Positions 7,945 through 15,704 are shown, counted from the first letter of the stretch. The stretch is DNA of 64,000 nt from Roseobacter sp. CCS2 (GCF_000169435.1 NZ_AAYB01000001.1:1054001-1118000), one strand, 5' to 3'. Numbers and translations are program-made. Notes: generated by a model not told the origin, from the sequence alone.

Positions 7945-9384
7945 GTGAAACCAGTCGTTGCAATTGTTATGGTCGTCCTGTCGCTTTTTGTGCTTGAGGC
8001 CGCACGAAGTGACGTGCTGATTACAAGGGGTATTATCGGCGATACACCCGTGACCACATACGCGCAGCCAGACGCCGATGGACCAACCGTCGTCATTGCG
8101 CATGGTTTTGCGGGTTCTCAGCAGATGATGCAGGGGTATGCGCTTCCGCTTGCCCGTGCAGGGTATCAGGTCTATGCCTTTGATTTTCTGGGGCATGGTC
8201 GGCACAGCGTGCCGATGTCGGGTGATGTGAATGCGCTGGATGGAACAACGCGCCTTTTGATGGACCAGACGATCGGGGTGTTGGACACGCTGCCACCAAG
8301 TGGCGAACCTGTGGCCTTGTTAGGCCATTCCATGGCGACCGACATATTGGTGCGCGTGGCACGCGGACGCGGCGACAGTGGGCCGCTTGTCTTGATCTCG
8401 GCTTTCTCGCAAGAGATCACACGAACCTTCCCGCGTGATCTGTTGCTTGTCACTGGCAGTTGGGAACCGGGATTGCGCAATTTTGCGTTAGAAGCCGTTC
8501 AGATGCTGGCCCCCGATGCGGCAGAGGGCCAGACGATTGCGGTAGATGATCTGCGCAGACGCGCGGTCGTCGGTCCATTGACCGAACATGTCTCTATCCT
8601 GCACAGCCGGGCGGGGCGGGCGGCGGCGGTTGACTGGCTGGATCGCTTTTATGACCGCCAGTCTGATCTACGTATCCTGCCAACGGGCACCGCTATTTTG
8701 GGTTTGCTGATTGGGATCGTCCTTCTTTTTAAACCTATTGCCGCGCGGCTGCCAACGCAGGTGGTCGCGGTGCCAGTCCTTACAAAACCGCAGATGGCAC
8801 TGCTGCTTTTGCCGCCCGCCGTTATCACGCCGTTCATTGCTGTGCCGCTGACACCGGAATTTTTGCCCGTTTTGGTTGCTGACTATTTAGGGTTGCATCT
8901 TTTGATTTACGGTGCATTGCAACTGGCCCTTCTTTGGGTTTTTGGCGTCAGGCTTGGCGCGTTCAACTGGCCTGCGGCTGTGTTGACGTTACTTTGGTGC
9001 GCGCTGTTTGGTGTTCTGCTAGACAGATATGCCGCAAATTTCTGGCCAACGGCCGATAGGGTTTGGATCATTGCCGCACTTACGCTGGGGACCGTACCTT
9101 ACATGCTGGCGGATACAATTCTGACGGCGCATGCTCGCATTTGGAAGCGCTTACTTATCAGGGTCACATTCCTTGCCTCGCTTGGTCTTGCGGTTTGGCT
9201 GGATTTCAGCGGCCTGTTCTTTTTGATCATGATCGCCCCGGTGCTGGTTCTATTCTATCTGGTGTTCGGAACACTTGGCCGGTGGGTTGCAGCCAAAACC
9301 GGACCTGCCGCACCAGGGCTGGCGTTAGGGTTGGTTCTGGCATGGGCCTTGGGCGTTAGTTTTCCCTTGTTTGTTGGCACCTGA
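7945..9384 (+). CDS. Alpha/beta hydrolase fused to a C-terminal multi-helix membrane domain
   Basis: A signal-anchor-like helix (about 3-18) is followed by an alpha/beta hydrolase fold (about 45-250) with HGFAGS as oxyanion loop and GHSMA at about 127-131 carrying the likely nucleophile serine; the usual last glycine of GxSxG is alanine here. A histidine in the EHVSILH stretch may complete the triad. The second half (about 250-479) is seven or so hydrophobic helices of unknown function. The hydrolase probably faces the periplasm. The start is uncertain: GTG at 7945 with CGGAG 11 bases upstream, or ATG at 7969; a longer frame back to 7702 overlaps the divergent ligase gene and is unlikely. I do not recognise a characterised family with this fusion; the lipase/ligase neighbourhood hints at ester or lipid turnover. 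Confidence 0.75.
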   Translation: MKPVVAIVMVVLSLFVLEAARSDVLITRGIIGDTPVTTYAQPDADGPTVVIAHGFAGSQQMMQGYALPLARAGYQVYAFDFLGHGRHSVPMSGDVNALDGTTRLLMDQTIGVLDTLPPSGEPVALLGHSMATDILVRVARGRGDSGPLVLISAFSQEITRTFPRDLLLVTGSWEPGLRNFALEAVQMLAPDAAEGQTIAVDDLRRRAVVGPLTEHVSILHSRAGRAAAVDWLDRFYDRQSDLRILPTGTAILGLLIGIVLLFKPIAARLPTQVVAVPVLTKPQMALLLLPPAVITPFIAVPLTPEFLPVLVADYLGLHLLIYGALQLALLWVFGVRLGAFNWPAAVLTLLWCALFGVLLDRYAANFWPTADRVWIIAALTLGTVPYMLADTILTAHARIWKRLLIRVTFLASLGLAVWLDFSGLFFLIMIAPVLVLFYLVFGTLGRWVAAKTGPAAPGLALGLVLAWALGVSFPLFVGT

Positions 9385-9392
9385 ACCTCTTT

Positions 9393-9408
9393 GTGTACAA
9401 TTGTACAC
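9393..9408. promoter_or_regulatory. Perfect 16-bp palindrome upstream of icd
   Basis: GTGTACAATTGTACAC is a perfect inverted repeat placed 8 bases after the hydrolase stop and about 124 bases before the isocitrate dehydrogenase start. It has no T-tract, so it is more likely a protein-binding site than a terminator. Its half-site TTGTAC resembles, but is not identical to, the TTTGTATACAAA sites of the GntR cluster further right. Confidence 0.5.
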
Positions 9409-9531
9409 CAAAACTATTCCCTTTCGCGGTCTGTTCCACTAGTGATGTGAATCAATTCCGGGCTTTGTAATCCTGCTAGGGTACAATGCCCCCACAAGCC
9501 GATGAAACACGCCAAAAAAGAGGACATGCGC

Positions 9532-11748
9532 ATGTCAGATCAGACCCTGCCCGATATCATTTACACAAAGACCGACGAAGCGCCGCAACTGGCGTCTGCC
9601 TCTTTGCTGCCGATCCTGCGCAAGTTTCTGGCGCAGGCTGATATTTCGATTGGCACAAAAGACATCTCACTGGCGGGACGTATTCTGTCTGCCTTTCCTG
9701 AAAAGCTGACGGATGCGCAAAAAGTGTCTGATGATCTGGCGCTGCTGGGTAAAGTCGTGAAAGAATCCAGCGCGAATGTGATCAAACTGCCAAACGTCTC
9801 TGCCTCTGTCCCACAATTGGTGGCTGCAGTGAAAGAATTGCAAGGCCAAGGATACGACATTCCAGACTACCCCGAAGCGCCCGAAAGCACGGATGAAGTC
9901 GAAGCCCGCAAACGCTATGATGCGATTAAGGGCTCTGCCGTGAACCCGGTCTTGCGTGAAGGCAACTCGGACCGCCGCGCGCCATCTTCGGTCAAAGCTT
10001 ATGCCAAGGCGAACCCGCATCGGATGGGCAAGTGGTCGTCCGACAGCAAAACGCGCGTATCTACGATGGGTGCGAACGACTTTTTCTCAAACGAGACTTC
10101 GGTCACTTTGTCTGACGCGCAAACACTGAAGATCGAACTGACCGCCGCTGACGGCACAGTCACCACGCTAAAAGATGGCATCGCGATGCCTGCGGGCACA
10201 ATTGTCGATGCCACCTTTATGTCGGCGAAAGCGTTGAAGGAATTTTTCCATGCGCAGATCGCACGCACTTTGGAGGATGGGACGCTGTTTTCACTGCATA
10301 TGAAGGCAACAATGATGAAGGTCTCGGACCCGATCATCTTTGGCCATGCAGTTGTCGCCTATCTGCAACCAATCTTTGACACATACGCGGATGATTTCGC
10401 TGCCGCCGGGATTAGCCCGAATGCGGGATTCGGTACGCTGTTTGATGCCATCGACGCGATGCCAAACGGTGCCGCGATCCGGGCCGAGATTGACGCACTG
10501 CTGTCTGAGCGCCCACCGCTTTACATGGTGAATTCTGACCGTGGTATCACCAACCTGCATGTCCCATCTGACGTGATCATCGACGCATCCATGCCTGCAG
10601 TGATCCGCGCAGGCGGCAAAGGCTGGGGGCCGGATGGTACAGAAGGTGACACCAACTGCGTCATTCCCGACAGCTCTTATGCGCCGGTTTATGACGCCTC
10701 TGTGGAATTCTGCAAAGCCAACGGCGCACTTGATCCCGTGACCGCAGGCACGGTGCAAAACGTGGGGCTGATGGCGCAGAAGGCAGAAGAATACGGATCA
10801 CACCCGACGACCTTTGAAATAGCAACGGCAGGTACAGTGCGCGTGATTGCAGATAACGGCGACGTGCTGCACACGCATGAAGTGGACGCGAGGGATATCT
10901 GGCGCATGGCCTCTGCCCGCCGCGCACCGATTGAAAACTGGATTCAACTCGCGCTCGACCGGATGGCCAGCACCGGATACGAAACGATCTTCTGGCTTGA
11001 TCGTAACCGCGCGCATGATGCGGAACTGCTGAAATACGTTGAACCCGCGTTGGAAAAGGCGGGTGTTGCAGACAAGGTCAAGATCATGGCGCCGCGCGAT
11101 GCCACAACCCGGTCGTTCGAAGTGATCTACAAAGGCGACAACACCATCGCCGTCACCGGCAATGTGTTGCGCGACTATCTGACTGACCTGTTCCCGATCC
11201 TGGAAGTCGGAACATCGGCCAAGATGCTATCGGTCGTTGGCCTGATGAACGGTGGTGGCTTATTCGAAACCGGTGCCGGCGGCTCTGCGCCCAAGCACGT
11301 CGAACAGCTGGTACAGGAAAACCACCTGCGCTGGGATTCGCTGGGCGAGTTCTGCGCGCTGGGCGAAAGCCTGCGGTTCCTGGGCGTGTCACAGGGCAAG
11401 GCGGCAGCCAATATCATGGGCGATGCCGTTGATGCCGCCACAGAGAAATTGCTGTCTGAAGGGCATTCCCCACAGCGCAAAGTTGGACAGCCTGATAACC
11501 GCCATAGCCATTATTGGTTTGCACGTTTCTGGGCTGACGCGCTGGCGACGCAAACGGATGACACAGGTCTTGCGACAGCCTTTGCACCATTGGCCAAAAG
11601 CCTTGCGGAAAACGAAGCGGCAATTATTGCTGAATTGTCAGCGGGGCAGGGTCAGGCAGTTGATTTGCAAGGGTATTACAACCCGTCCGAAGACCGCGCG
11701 GCGCAAGCGATGCGCCCTTCGAACACGCTAAACGCGCTGATTGGGTAA
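9532..11748 (+). CDS. icd: Isocitrate dehydrogenase, NADP-dependent, monomeric type
   Basis: TCA-cycle enzyme that oxidatively decarboxylates isocitrate to 2-oxoglutarate with NADP. The 738-residue length and the whole-chain similarity (for example [34 protein letters not shown] broken into its parts, [29 protein letters not shown]) identify the single-chain Azotobacter-type enzyme and not the shorter dimeric type. I place the start at the ATG at 9532, which has GAGGA seven bases upstream; the frame is open 30 bases further but without a better site. It is followed by a strong stem-loop and appears to be monocistronic. The upstream palindrome at 9393-9408 may control it. Confidence 0.95.
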   Translation: MSDQTLPDIIYTKTDEAPQLASASLLPILRKFLAQADISIGTKDISLAGRILSAFPEKLTDAQKVSDDLALLGKVVKESSANVIKLPNVSASVPQLVAAVKELQGQGYDIPDYPEAPESTDEVEARKRYDAIKGSAVNPVLREGNSDRRAPSSVKAYAKANPHRMGKWSSDSKTRVSTMGANDFFSNETSVTLSDAQTLKIELTAADGTVTTLKDGIAMPAGTIVDATFMSAKALKEFFHAQIARTLEDGTLFSLHMKATMMKVSDPIIFGHAVVAYLQPIFDTYADDFAAAGISPNAGFGTLFDAIDAMPNGAAIRAEIDALLSERPPLYMVNSDRGITNLHVPSDVIIDASMPAVIRAGGKGWGPDGTEGDTNCVIPDSSYAPVYDASVEFCKANGALDPVTAGTVQNVGLMAQKAEEYGSHPTTFEIATAGTVRVIADNGDVLHTHEVDARDIWRMASARRAPIENWIQLALDRMASTGYETIFWLDRNRAHDAELLKYVEPALEKAGVADKVKIMAPRDATTRSFEVIYKGDNTIAVTGNVLRDYLTDLFPILEVGTSAKMLSVVGLMNGGGLFETGAGGSAPKHVEQLVQENHLRWDSLGEFCALGESLRFLGVSQGKAAANIMGDAVDAATEKLLSEGHSPQRKVGQPDNRHSHYWFARFWADALATQTDDTGLATAFAPLAKSLAENEAAIIAELSAGQGQAVDLQGYYNPSEDRAAQAMRPSNTLNALIG

Positions 11749-11765
11749 AAGCCATCAAATGAACT

Positions 11766-11795
11766 TCAACAGGGTGAATTCTTTCATCCTGTTGA
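11766..11795 (+). terminator. Stem-loop after icd
   Basis: A 13-bp stem (11766-11778 with 11783-11795; one G-T wobble) closes a TTCT loop 17 bases after the icd stop codon. There is no T-run after it, so it may be a transcript-stabilising end or a weak/factor-dependent terminator and not a classical intrinsic one. Confidence 0.6.
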
Positions 11796-11805
11796 TGTCC
11801 CTCAA
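11792..11805. promoter_or_regulatory. FNR/FnrL-like box upstream of the universal stress gene
   Basis: TTGATgtccCTCAA differs by one base from the FNR-family consensus TTGAT-N4-ATCAA. It lies about 62 bases before the start codon of the universal stress gene, a reasonable place for an activator site, and FnrL-controlled universal stress genes are known in related bacteria. It overlaps the right arm of the preceding stem-loop, so the match could be chance. Confidence 0.35.
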
Positions 11806-11866
11806 GGCGCGGGCGATCCTGATGCTTTAAGCTTGGTTATTATCCGCAAAATGAAGGGGATTTACT

Positions 11867-12301
11867 ATGTTTAACAACATCACGATCGGCATTGATGGAT
11901 CAGATCATTGTTGGCGGGCGCTGGTTATCGCTTGCGATCTGGCGCAGCGATACACCGCACAAGTGCATATAATCCACGTCCCTGAAATCCCACCATCTGC
12001 CATGGCAATGGGCGTCGGTGCAATTGATGTTCCTGTGGATATGGAGCAGATCATGCGCGCAGGCCAAGCTATTATGGCCGATGCAGCGACACGCGCACGG
12101 GAACATGGCATAGAGCCATCCAGCCAAATCGTGCGTCTTGGTATTCCCTCGACGGAAATTATTCAGGTTGTGGAAAGCACAGGCTCTGACCTGGTTGTCA
12201 CAGGAAGGCGCGGACGTGGCGGCGTGGCAAGCCTTTTGCTTGGCAGCACATCACAAAAAATCGCGCACGACGCACCTTGCGCTTGTTTAACGGTAAAATA
12301 G
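11867..12301 (+). CDS. Universal stress protein (UspA family), ATP-binding type
   Basis: Small cytoplasmic stress protein of 144 residues with a single Usp domain. The ATP-binding signature G-x2-G-x9-G-S/T is seen in the segment GRRGRGGVASLLLGSTS near residues 115-131, so it belongs to the nucleotide-binding branch. The ATG at 11867 has AGGGG at a normal distance. It stands alone between icd and the iron block; the FNR-like box in front suggests expression at low oxygen, but that is inference. Its target process cannot be told from sequence. Confidence 0.9.
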   Translation: MFNNITIGIDGSDHCWRALVIACDLAQRYTAQVHIIHVPEIPPSAMAMGVGAIDVPVDMEQIMRAGQAIMADAATRAREHGIEPSSQIVRLGIPSTEIIQVVESTGSDLVVTGRRGRGGVASLLLGSTSQKIAHDAPCACLTVK

Positions 12302-12355
12302 GCGTGAGTTAGGGGAATGCTGGGGGGGCGACACACAATCGAGACTTCACATTTC

Positions 12356-12376
12356 CTATATTTCTTATAAATATAG
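12356..12376. promoter_or_regulatory. AT-rich inverted repeat upstream of the first paralogous unknown gene
   Basis: CTATATTT-N5-AAATATAG is a perfect 8-bp inverted repeat about 57 bases before the ATG at 12433. The position fits an operator over a promoter. I do not recognise the binding family. Confidence 0.4.
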
Positions 12377-12432
12377 TCAGGAATAGGTTGCATCGATTCC
12401 GATGAAACCTGACTACAAAGGCTGTTTTGAAC

Positions 12433-12861
12433 ATGTTGTCCGTTGCACCTCTGACAATGCCAAAGGTCACACCGCCTGCCCCCGTTACCTTGCCGGGTGG
12501 GTGGTTGAATATGTTGAATGCGCTGCGCATTGTTGCCCTAAAGTGCCGCGTGGCGGCGCGCACTGATTTATTTGAGGCTTGCGCGCTCATCTCGAACAGC
12601 CCAAGTGCGGCACGCGATGCTTATGCACAAGCCCTGCTAAGATGTGTGCGCGAAGCGGTGGAAACGAAACCTGTATTCTTCCAACCCGGCACAAAGGAAA
12701 TATCATTTGATGAGGCATGGCTGATCCGCGCCTTAATGGCTGCCAAGCAAGGCGACAGCGACAGCCTGACATTCTTGATCCGGTCGCGCGTGAGGGCAGA
12801 TCACCGAAGGCACATTAGCTTTCTGATCAACGGTATTGCCGCACAAAGCACCCCAACTTAG
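12433..12861 (+). CDS. Conserved helical protein of unknown function, paralogue of the 13510-13989 product
   Basis: A 142-residue, mostly helical protein with a proline-rich first 23 residues and no signal peptide or membrane segment. I do not recognise a named family. Its middle and end resemble the product of the gene at 13510-13989: both have a block D-E-A, then A/L-rich helix, then Q/E-G-D-x-D (here DEAWLIRALMAAKQGDSDS at about 93-111), then a helix with I/L-L-x-R. It lacks the cysteine pairs of that paralogue. Start is ambiguous between TTG at 12427 (AAAGG five bases upstream) and ATG at 12433. Its stop codon lies inside the Irr-like box that precedes dps, so it and dps are close neighbours on one strand. 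Confidence 0.7.
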   Translation: MLSVAPLTMPKVTPPAPVTLPGGWLNMLNALRIVALKCRVAARTDLFEACALISNSPSAARDAYAQALLRCVREAVETKPVFFQPGTKEISFDEAWLIRALMAAKQGDSDSLTFLIRSRVRADHRRHISFLINGIAAQSTPT

Positions 12862-12872
12862 AATTATTCTAA
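12858..12872. promoter_or_regulatory. Perfect Irr-box (iron control element)-like palindrome in front of dps
   Basis: TTAGAATTATTCTAA is a perfect 15-base inverted repeat of the TTAGAA-N3-TTCTAA form that I know as the iron control element bound by Irr in alphaproteobacteria. It overlaps the stop codon of the unknown gene and lies about 97 bases before the dps start, so it probably controls dps by iron status. Irr acts in iron-poor cells and typically represses iron storage and iron-using functions. Confidence 0.65.
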
Positions 12873-12968
12873 AAAGTACTTGTCTCAGATACAGGCTGGC
12901 TTATGTTAATGCCAAGCAAGCCAGCCAGATGCCAGCCAGCACAATTCAATTTTAAGCGGAGACCGGCA

Positions 12969-13439
12969 ATGACACAGACAGCCATGGCGCTAAGCACAGA
13001 CGCCAAAACACAAATCGCCGAAGCATTAAATCAATCAGTGGCGGAAACCGCCGTGACGACAATGCTTGCGCAGAATTTTCACTGGAACGTCAAAGGCATG
13101 GCCTTTGCGCCACTACATGAACTGTTCCAGCAAATCTATGAAGACCACTTTGTGGCGCAGGACGATCTGGCCGAACGTATCCGCGCGATTGACGCCCATG
13201 CCGAAGGAATGCTCGCCGGGATGCTCAAGCGGTCAAAGGTCGACGAACATGACGGGCATGCCAGCGACAAAGATATGATCAAAATGATGCTGGACGCACA
13301 AGAAACGCTGGCTGCGACGCTGGCAGGTTGCGGTGCACTGGCTGCTGAACATGGCGACACCCTGACCGAAGATCTGTGCATTGCACGCGGCCAGACACAC
13401 GAAAAATTCGCGTGGTTCCTACGGTCCCATCTGCGTTAA
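12969..13439 (+). CDS. dps: Dps-family ferritin-like DNA-protection and iron-storage protein
   Basis: Forms a dodecameric shell that oxidises and stores iron with hydrogen peroxide and protects DNA. The 156-residue product has the Dps ferroxidase pattern: AQNFHWNVKG with its histidine near residue 36, then LHELFQQIYEDHF and a D-x2-AERIRAID helix supplying acidic ligands, and the C-terminal HEKFAWFLRSHL typical of Dps. I choose ATG 12969, with GGAGA eight bases upstream; the frame is open to 12903 but that stretch is repetitive and carries no conserved sequence. A strong terminator follows at 13458-13489. The palindrome at 12858-12872 indicates iron (Irr) control. Confidence 0.93.
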   Translation: MTQTAMALSTDAKTQIAEALNQSVAETAVTTMLAQNFHWNVKGMAFAPLHELFQQIYEDHFVAQDDLAERIRAIDAHAEGMLAGMLKRSKVDEHDGHASDKDMIKMMLDAQETLAATLAGCGALAAEHGDTLTEDLCIARGQTHEKFAWFLRSHLR

Positions 13440-13457
13440 ACGTTTTCTATAGACATG

Positions 13458-13489
13458 AAAAAACGGGCTGCTTGGCGGCCCGTTTTTTT
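13458..13489. terminator. Bidirectional intrinsic terminator between dps and the hemP operon
   Basis: A GC-rich stem (ACGGGC ... GCCCGT) is flanked by an A-run on the left and a run of seven T on the right, so it can end transcription of dps on the plus strand and of the convergent hemP operon on the minus strand. Confidence 0.9.
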
Positions 13490-13509
13490 ACGCCTAACGG
13501 TGCGATAGG

Positions 13510-13989
13510 TTAATGCAGCGTCGGTTGCTGCGGTAACATCCGTGCAGCTGCTTTGGGGGATGCAAGGTTCATCTGTTTCAAAGCCAAGCCAAAGTTAGTC
13601 GCCAGACTGGTCAAAATCGGCGCCACATCGGGCCGCACCAAAAGGATTGCGATCAGCATCGCATCATCACGGTCCCCTTCTGTGGCAGTGGCAATAAGCT
13701 GGGCAAAACCTGCCTCATCCGCGCCAACGCATCGGCAACCCAGACCGTGACGCGCCAGTGGTCGCCGCCCGTAACGCGCGCATAACCCGCAAATTTCGGC
13801 AAAAGCCTCGACCGCTTTGCCACCGCGCACGGACCCCAATGTATTGGACAGATCGGCGATCATGCTGGCCTGGGTTTCGGGGCCTGCGCACCACATTCGT
13901 AGGTAAATTACACAAGCCGCATTGATTGCATCACAATCATCCAAGCTTCCAACGGTCGCGCCGCCGCGATGATCGGACCCAGTATTCAT
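13510..13989 (-). CDS. Cysteine-rich protein of unknown function in the hemP operon
   Basis: A 159-residue helical protein without signal peptide. It holds seven cysteines (19, 26, 34, 67, 70, 85, 87), with a C-x2-C ... C-x-C arrangement and a histidine between them in the stretch CGLCARYGRRPLARHGLGCRC cut at its middle, which looks able to bind metal. After this comes DEAGFAQLIATATEGDRDD (about 91-109), closely matching the paralogue at 12433-12861, which lacks the paired cysteines. Its ATG overlaps the TGA of hemP (ATGA), so it is translationally coupled to hemP. I do not recognise a characterised family. Context suggests a role in iron or haem handling; this is inference only. Confidence 0.78.
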   Translation of the reverse strand: MNTGSDHRGGATVGSLDDCDAINAACVIYLRMWCAGPETQASMIADLSNTLGSVRGGKAVEAFAEICGLCARYGRRPLARHGLGCRCVGADEAGFAQLIATATEGDRDDAMLIAILLVRPDVAPILTSLATNFGLALKQMNLASPKAAARMLPQQPTLH

Positions 13990-14153
13990 TTGGTTAAAAT
14001 CAGTTTTCCGGCGCGGGTGATGCGCAAGACATAGACTTGATCATCCAGAATGATATGCGCCTGTTCGCCGTGCGAGATCAGATCGCGTGCGTCATAGTGG
14101 GGCAGGTTCTGCGGCGGGGCGGGGGCCGTTGGCACAGCCTTTTGCAGTCCCAT
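13986..14153 (-). CDS. hemP: HemP/HmuP-type haem-uptake regulator, 55 residues
   Basis: Too short for usual gene lists, but the 55-residue translation is a clear HemP family member: a proline-rich head, then DARDLISHGEQAHIILDD, and the family hallmark YVLRITRAGKLILTK at the very end. In Bradyrhizobium the relative HmuP works with Irr as a co-activator of haem-transport genes; HemP has a like role in Burkholderia. The ATG at 14153 overlaps the stop of the upstream small gene (TGATG) and has GGGAGGA four bases upstream; its own TGA overlaps the ATG of the next gene. No haem receptor or haem ABC transporter is visible nearby, so it must act elsewhere or be an outlying copy. Confidence 0.85.
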   Translation of the reverse strand: MGLQKAVPTAPAPPQNLPHYDARDLISHGEQAHIILDDQVYVLRITRAGKLILTK

Positions 14154-14314
14154 CACGTCCTCCCTTCGCGGGTGTTACAGCGGTCAAGGACCCACTCAAG
14201 CTGAAGTCCGGCGCGGCTGCTGTCATCTTGTTGCAGGATGCGTAGAATATCATCTTTGGAAGGCACATGAAGCTGAGGGTCGCGCCGAGGCGTTGTGTCC
14301 TGTGGTCGTGACAT
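14153..14314 (-). CDS. Small protein of unknown function heading the hemP operon (53 residues)
   Basis: A 53-residue frame starting at the ATG at 14314 (AAAGGA about nine bases upstream) and ending in a TGA that overlaps the hemP start codon. The product has a polar head and one probable amphipathic helix pair around SKDDILRILQQDD and LQLEWVLDRC, with a single cysteine near the end. An in-frame ATG six codons upstream (14332) is a second possible start. I know no family for it. The tight TGATG coupling to hemP is the main support that it is a real gene. Confidence 0.6.
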   Translation of the reverse strand: MSRPQDTTPRRDPQLHVPSKDDILRILQQDDSSRAGLQLEWVLDRCNTREGRT

Positions 14315-14373
14315 GACGAGAAGTCCTTTCATCTGACGAATGTCGGGCTTCCCTTGTGGTCAACAGGGGTGGC

Positions 14374-14388
14374 TAGAACGTGGTTCTA
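14374..14388. promoter_or_regulatory. Irr-box-like inverted repeat upstream of the hemP operon
   Basis: TAGAAC-GTG-GTTCTA is a perfect inverted repeat about 60 bases before the first small gene of the hemP operon. Read on the coding strand it is TTAGAAC-CAC-GTTCTAG, the same half-sites as the box in front of dps but with the TTAGAA and TTCTA cores two bases further apart, so it is a plausible but weaker Irr site. Confidence 0.5.
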
Positions 14389-14426
14389 ACCTGAGTGATT
14401 TTATTGGTTATGTCAATCCGACAATT

Positions 14427-15704
14427 TTAGTCGGAATTAATTAGCCGAGCGATGCCAATGCAGGCTTCGGTCTGATCCGAATGCGCTGGCGTGATCCCCA
14501 ACACCCGCGCACGGATCGCTGTCCAAACCGGGTTTTGTGCCCCCCCGCCCGCTGTATAAAGTCGCGTAGGTCTAGGGCCGCCGCGCGCTGCAATCGCATC
14601 ATAGGCCTGACGTTCGATCCGCGCGACACCTTCCAAAAGACCATGCAGGAAAGCCGCATCATTATCGGGGCGCGGTGTCATGCGCGGCGCAAGGTCAGGG
14701 TCATTGACGGGAAAGCGTTCGCCTTTTTTCAGCAAGGGATAATAATTCAATGGGCTGGCTTGGCTTGGGTCAATCTGGTCGGACAGGGTGGTCAGGGTTT
14801 CCGCATCAAACAGGCTCGCCAACACCCCACCGCCGGTATTTGACGCACCGCCAACCAGCCAGACATCGCCAAGCTTGTGCGAATAAAGCCCCATATGTGG
14901 TTCATCAATTCGCGTGGGCGACAGGATTTTGATCGCCAGCGTTGTACCAAGCGAGGTAACGGCGTTGCCTGCCTCCAACGATGCGGTCGCCAGAAACGCG
15001 GCGATGCTGTCGGTGGTGCCTGCGTGGATGACGGTTTGCGGCAAAAGGCCCAGCGCAGTCGCAACATCCGGTGCGATAGGGCCAAGCGCGGTGCCAGCTG
15101 GCACGACTTTGGGCAGCAGATCGGTACGCAGCCCTGTTTGTGCAAACCAGTGCGGCCAAGTGCCTGTATCCGGGTCATAACCCAGTTTCAGCGTATTGTT
15201 TTCATCGCTGACCCCGCCTTGTCCGCGCAGATGGGCGATGATGAAATCGGCTTGGTGCAGCAAATGCGTCGCTTGGCTGTCAGCATCAAAGGTCTGTAAG
15301 CGCAGCGCACGGGCGAGCGCAGAATTGCTGCCTTTGGTGATATGAGTAGCGGGCGCGTGTTTCGCAATGTCAGCCGCCTCGGCGGTGAAACCGGCAGAGT
15401 TATACATCAGGGCAGGTGTGACCGGGTGCAGGGTGTCGTCGGTCAGCACCATTGTGCCAGAAGTGCCATCAACGCCGATCCGGCTAACCTCTAACAGGCT
15501 GTATCCCGCATCTTTCAGCGCTTTACCTTGCGCGGTGATGCAGTCTTGAACCGTTGTCCACCATTTGCTGGCGTCAATATCGTTGGGTTTTTGGGGCAGG
15601 TGGGTTGTCTTAACAGTGCTGAGCACGCGTCCACCTGCGTCAATCACCGCTGTGCGTACCCCGGATGTACCGACGTCAATGCCAAGGGACAGATGGCCTG
15701 TCAT
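14427..15704 (-). CDS. FGGY-family sugar kinase, D-ribulokinase (SePSK/AtXK-1)-like
   Basis: Carbohydrate kinase of 425 residues with GIDVGTSGVRTAVID at 8-22, GVDGTSGT near 80, HAGTTDSIAAF near 226-236, VTSLGTTLAIKIL, WLVGGASNTGGG and AGGGAQNP near 385. Although general annotation would say xylulokinase, the order and wording of these blocks (LLHQADF, GVSDENN, LKLGYDP, GERFPVNDPDLAPR) match from memory the cyanobacterial and plant kinases shown to phosphorylate D-ribulose. It is shorter than typical xylulokinase (near 480-500). Its ATG overlaps the stop of the class II aldolase gene (ATGA). It is the last gene of the minus-strand arm of the GntR sugar cluster. A hairpin TCCGAC/GTCGGA (14417-14435) spans its stop codon. 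Confidence 0.85.
   Translation of the reverse strand: MTGHLSLGIDVGTSGVRTAVIDAGGRVLSTVKTTHLPQKPNDIDASKWWTTVQDCITAQGKALKDAGYSLLEVSRIGVDGTSGTMVLTDDTLHPVTPALMYNSAGFTAEAADIAKHAPATHITKGSNSALARALRLQTFDADSQATHLLHQADFIIAHLRGQGGVSDENNTLKLGYDPDTGTWPHWFAQTGLRTDLLPKVVPAGTALGPIAPDVATALGLLPQTVIHAGTTDSIAAFLATASLEAGNAVTSLGTTLAIKILSPTRIDEPHMGLYSHKLGDVWLVGGASNTGGGVLASLFDAETLTTLSDQIDPSQASPLNYYPLLKKGERFPVNDPDLAPRMTPRPDNDAAFLHGLLEGVARIERQAYDAIAARGGPRPTRLYTAGGGAQNPVWTAIRARVLGITPAHSDQTEACIGIARLINSD

Noticed and set aside
12920..12939. Direct repeat GCCAGCCAG, 11-base step, before dps
   Set aside because: Only two short copies in a low-complexity stretch; no clear role beyond chance or slippage.
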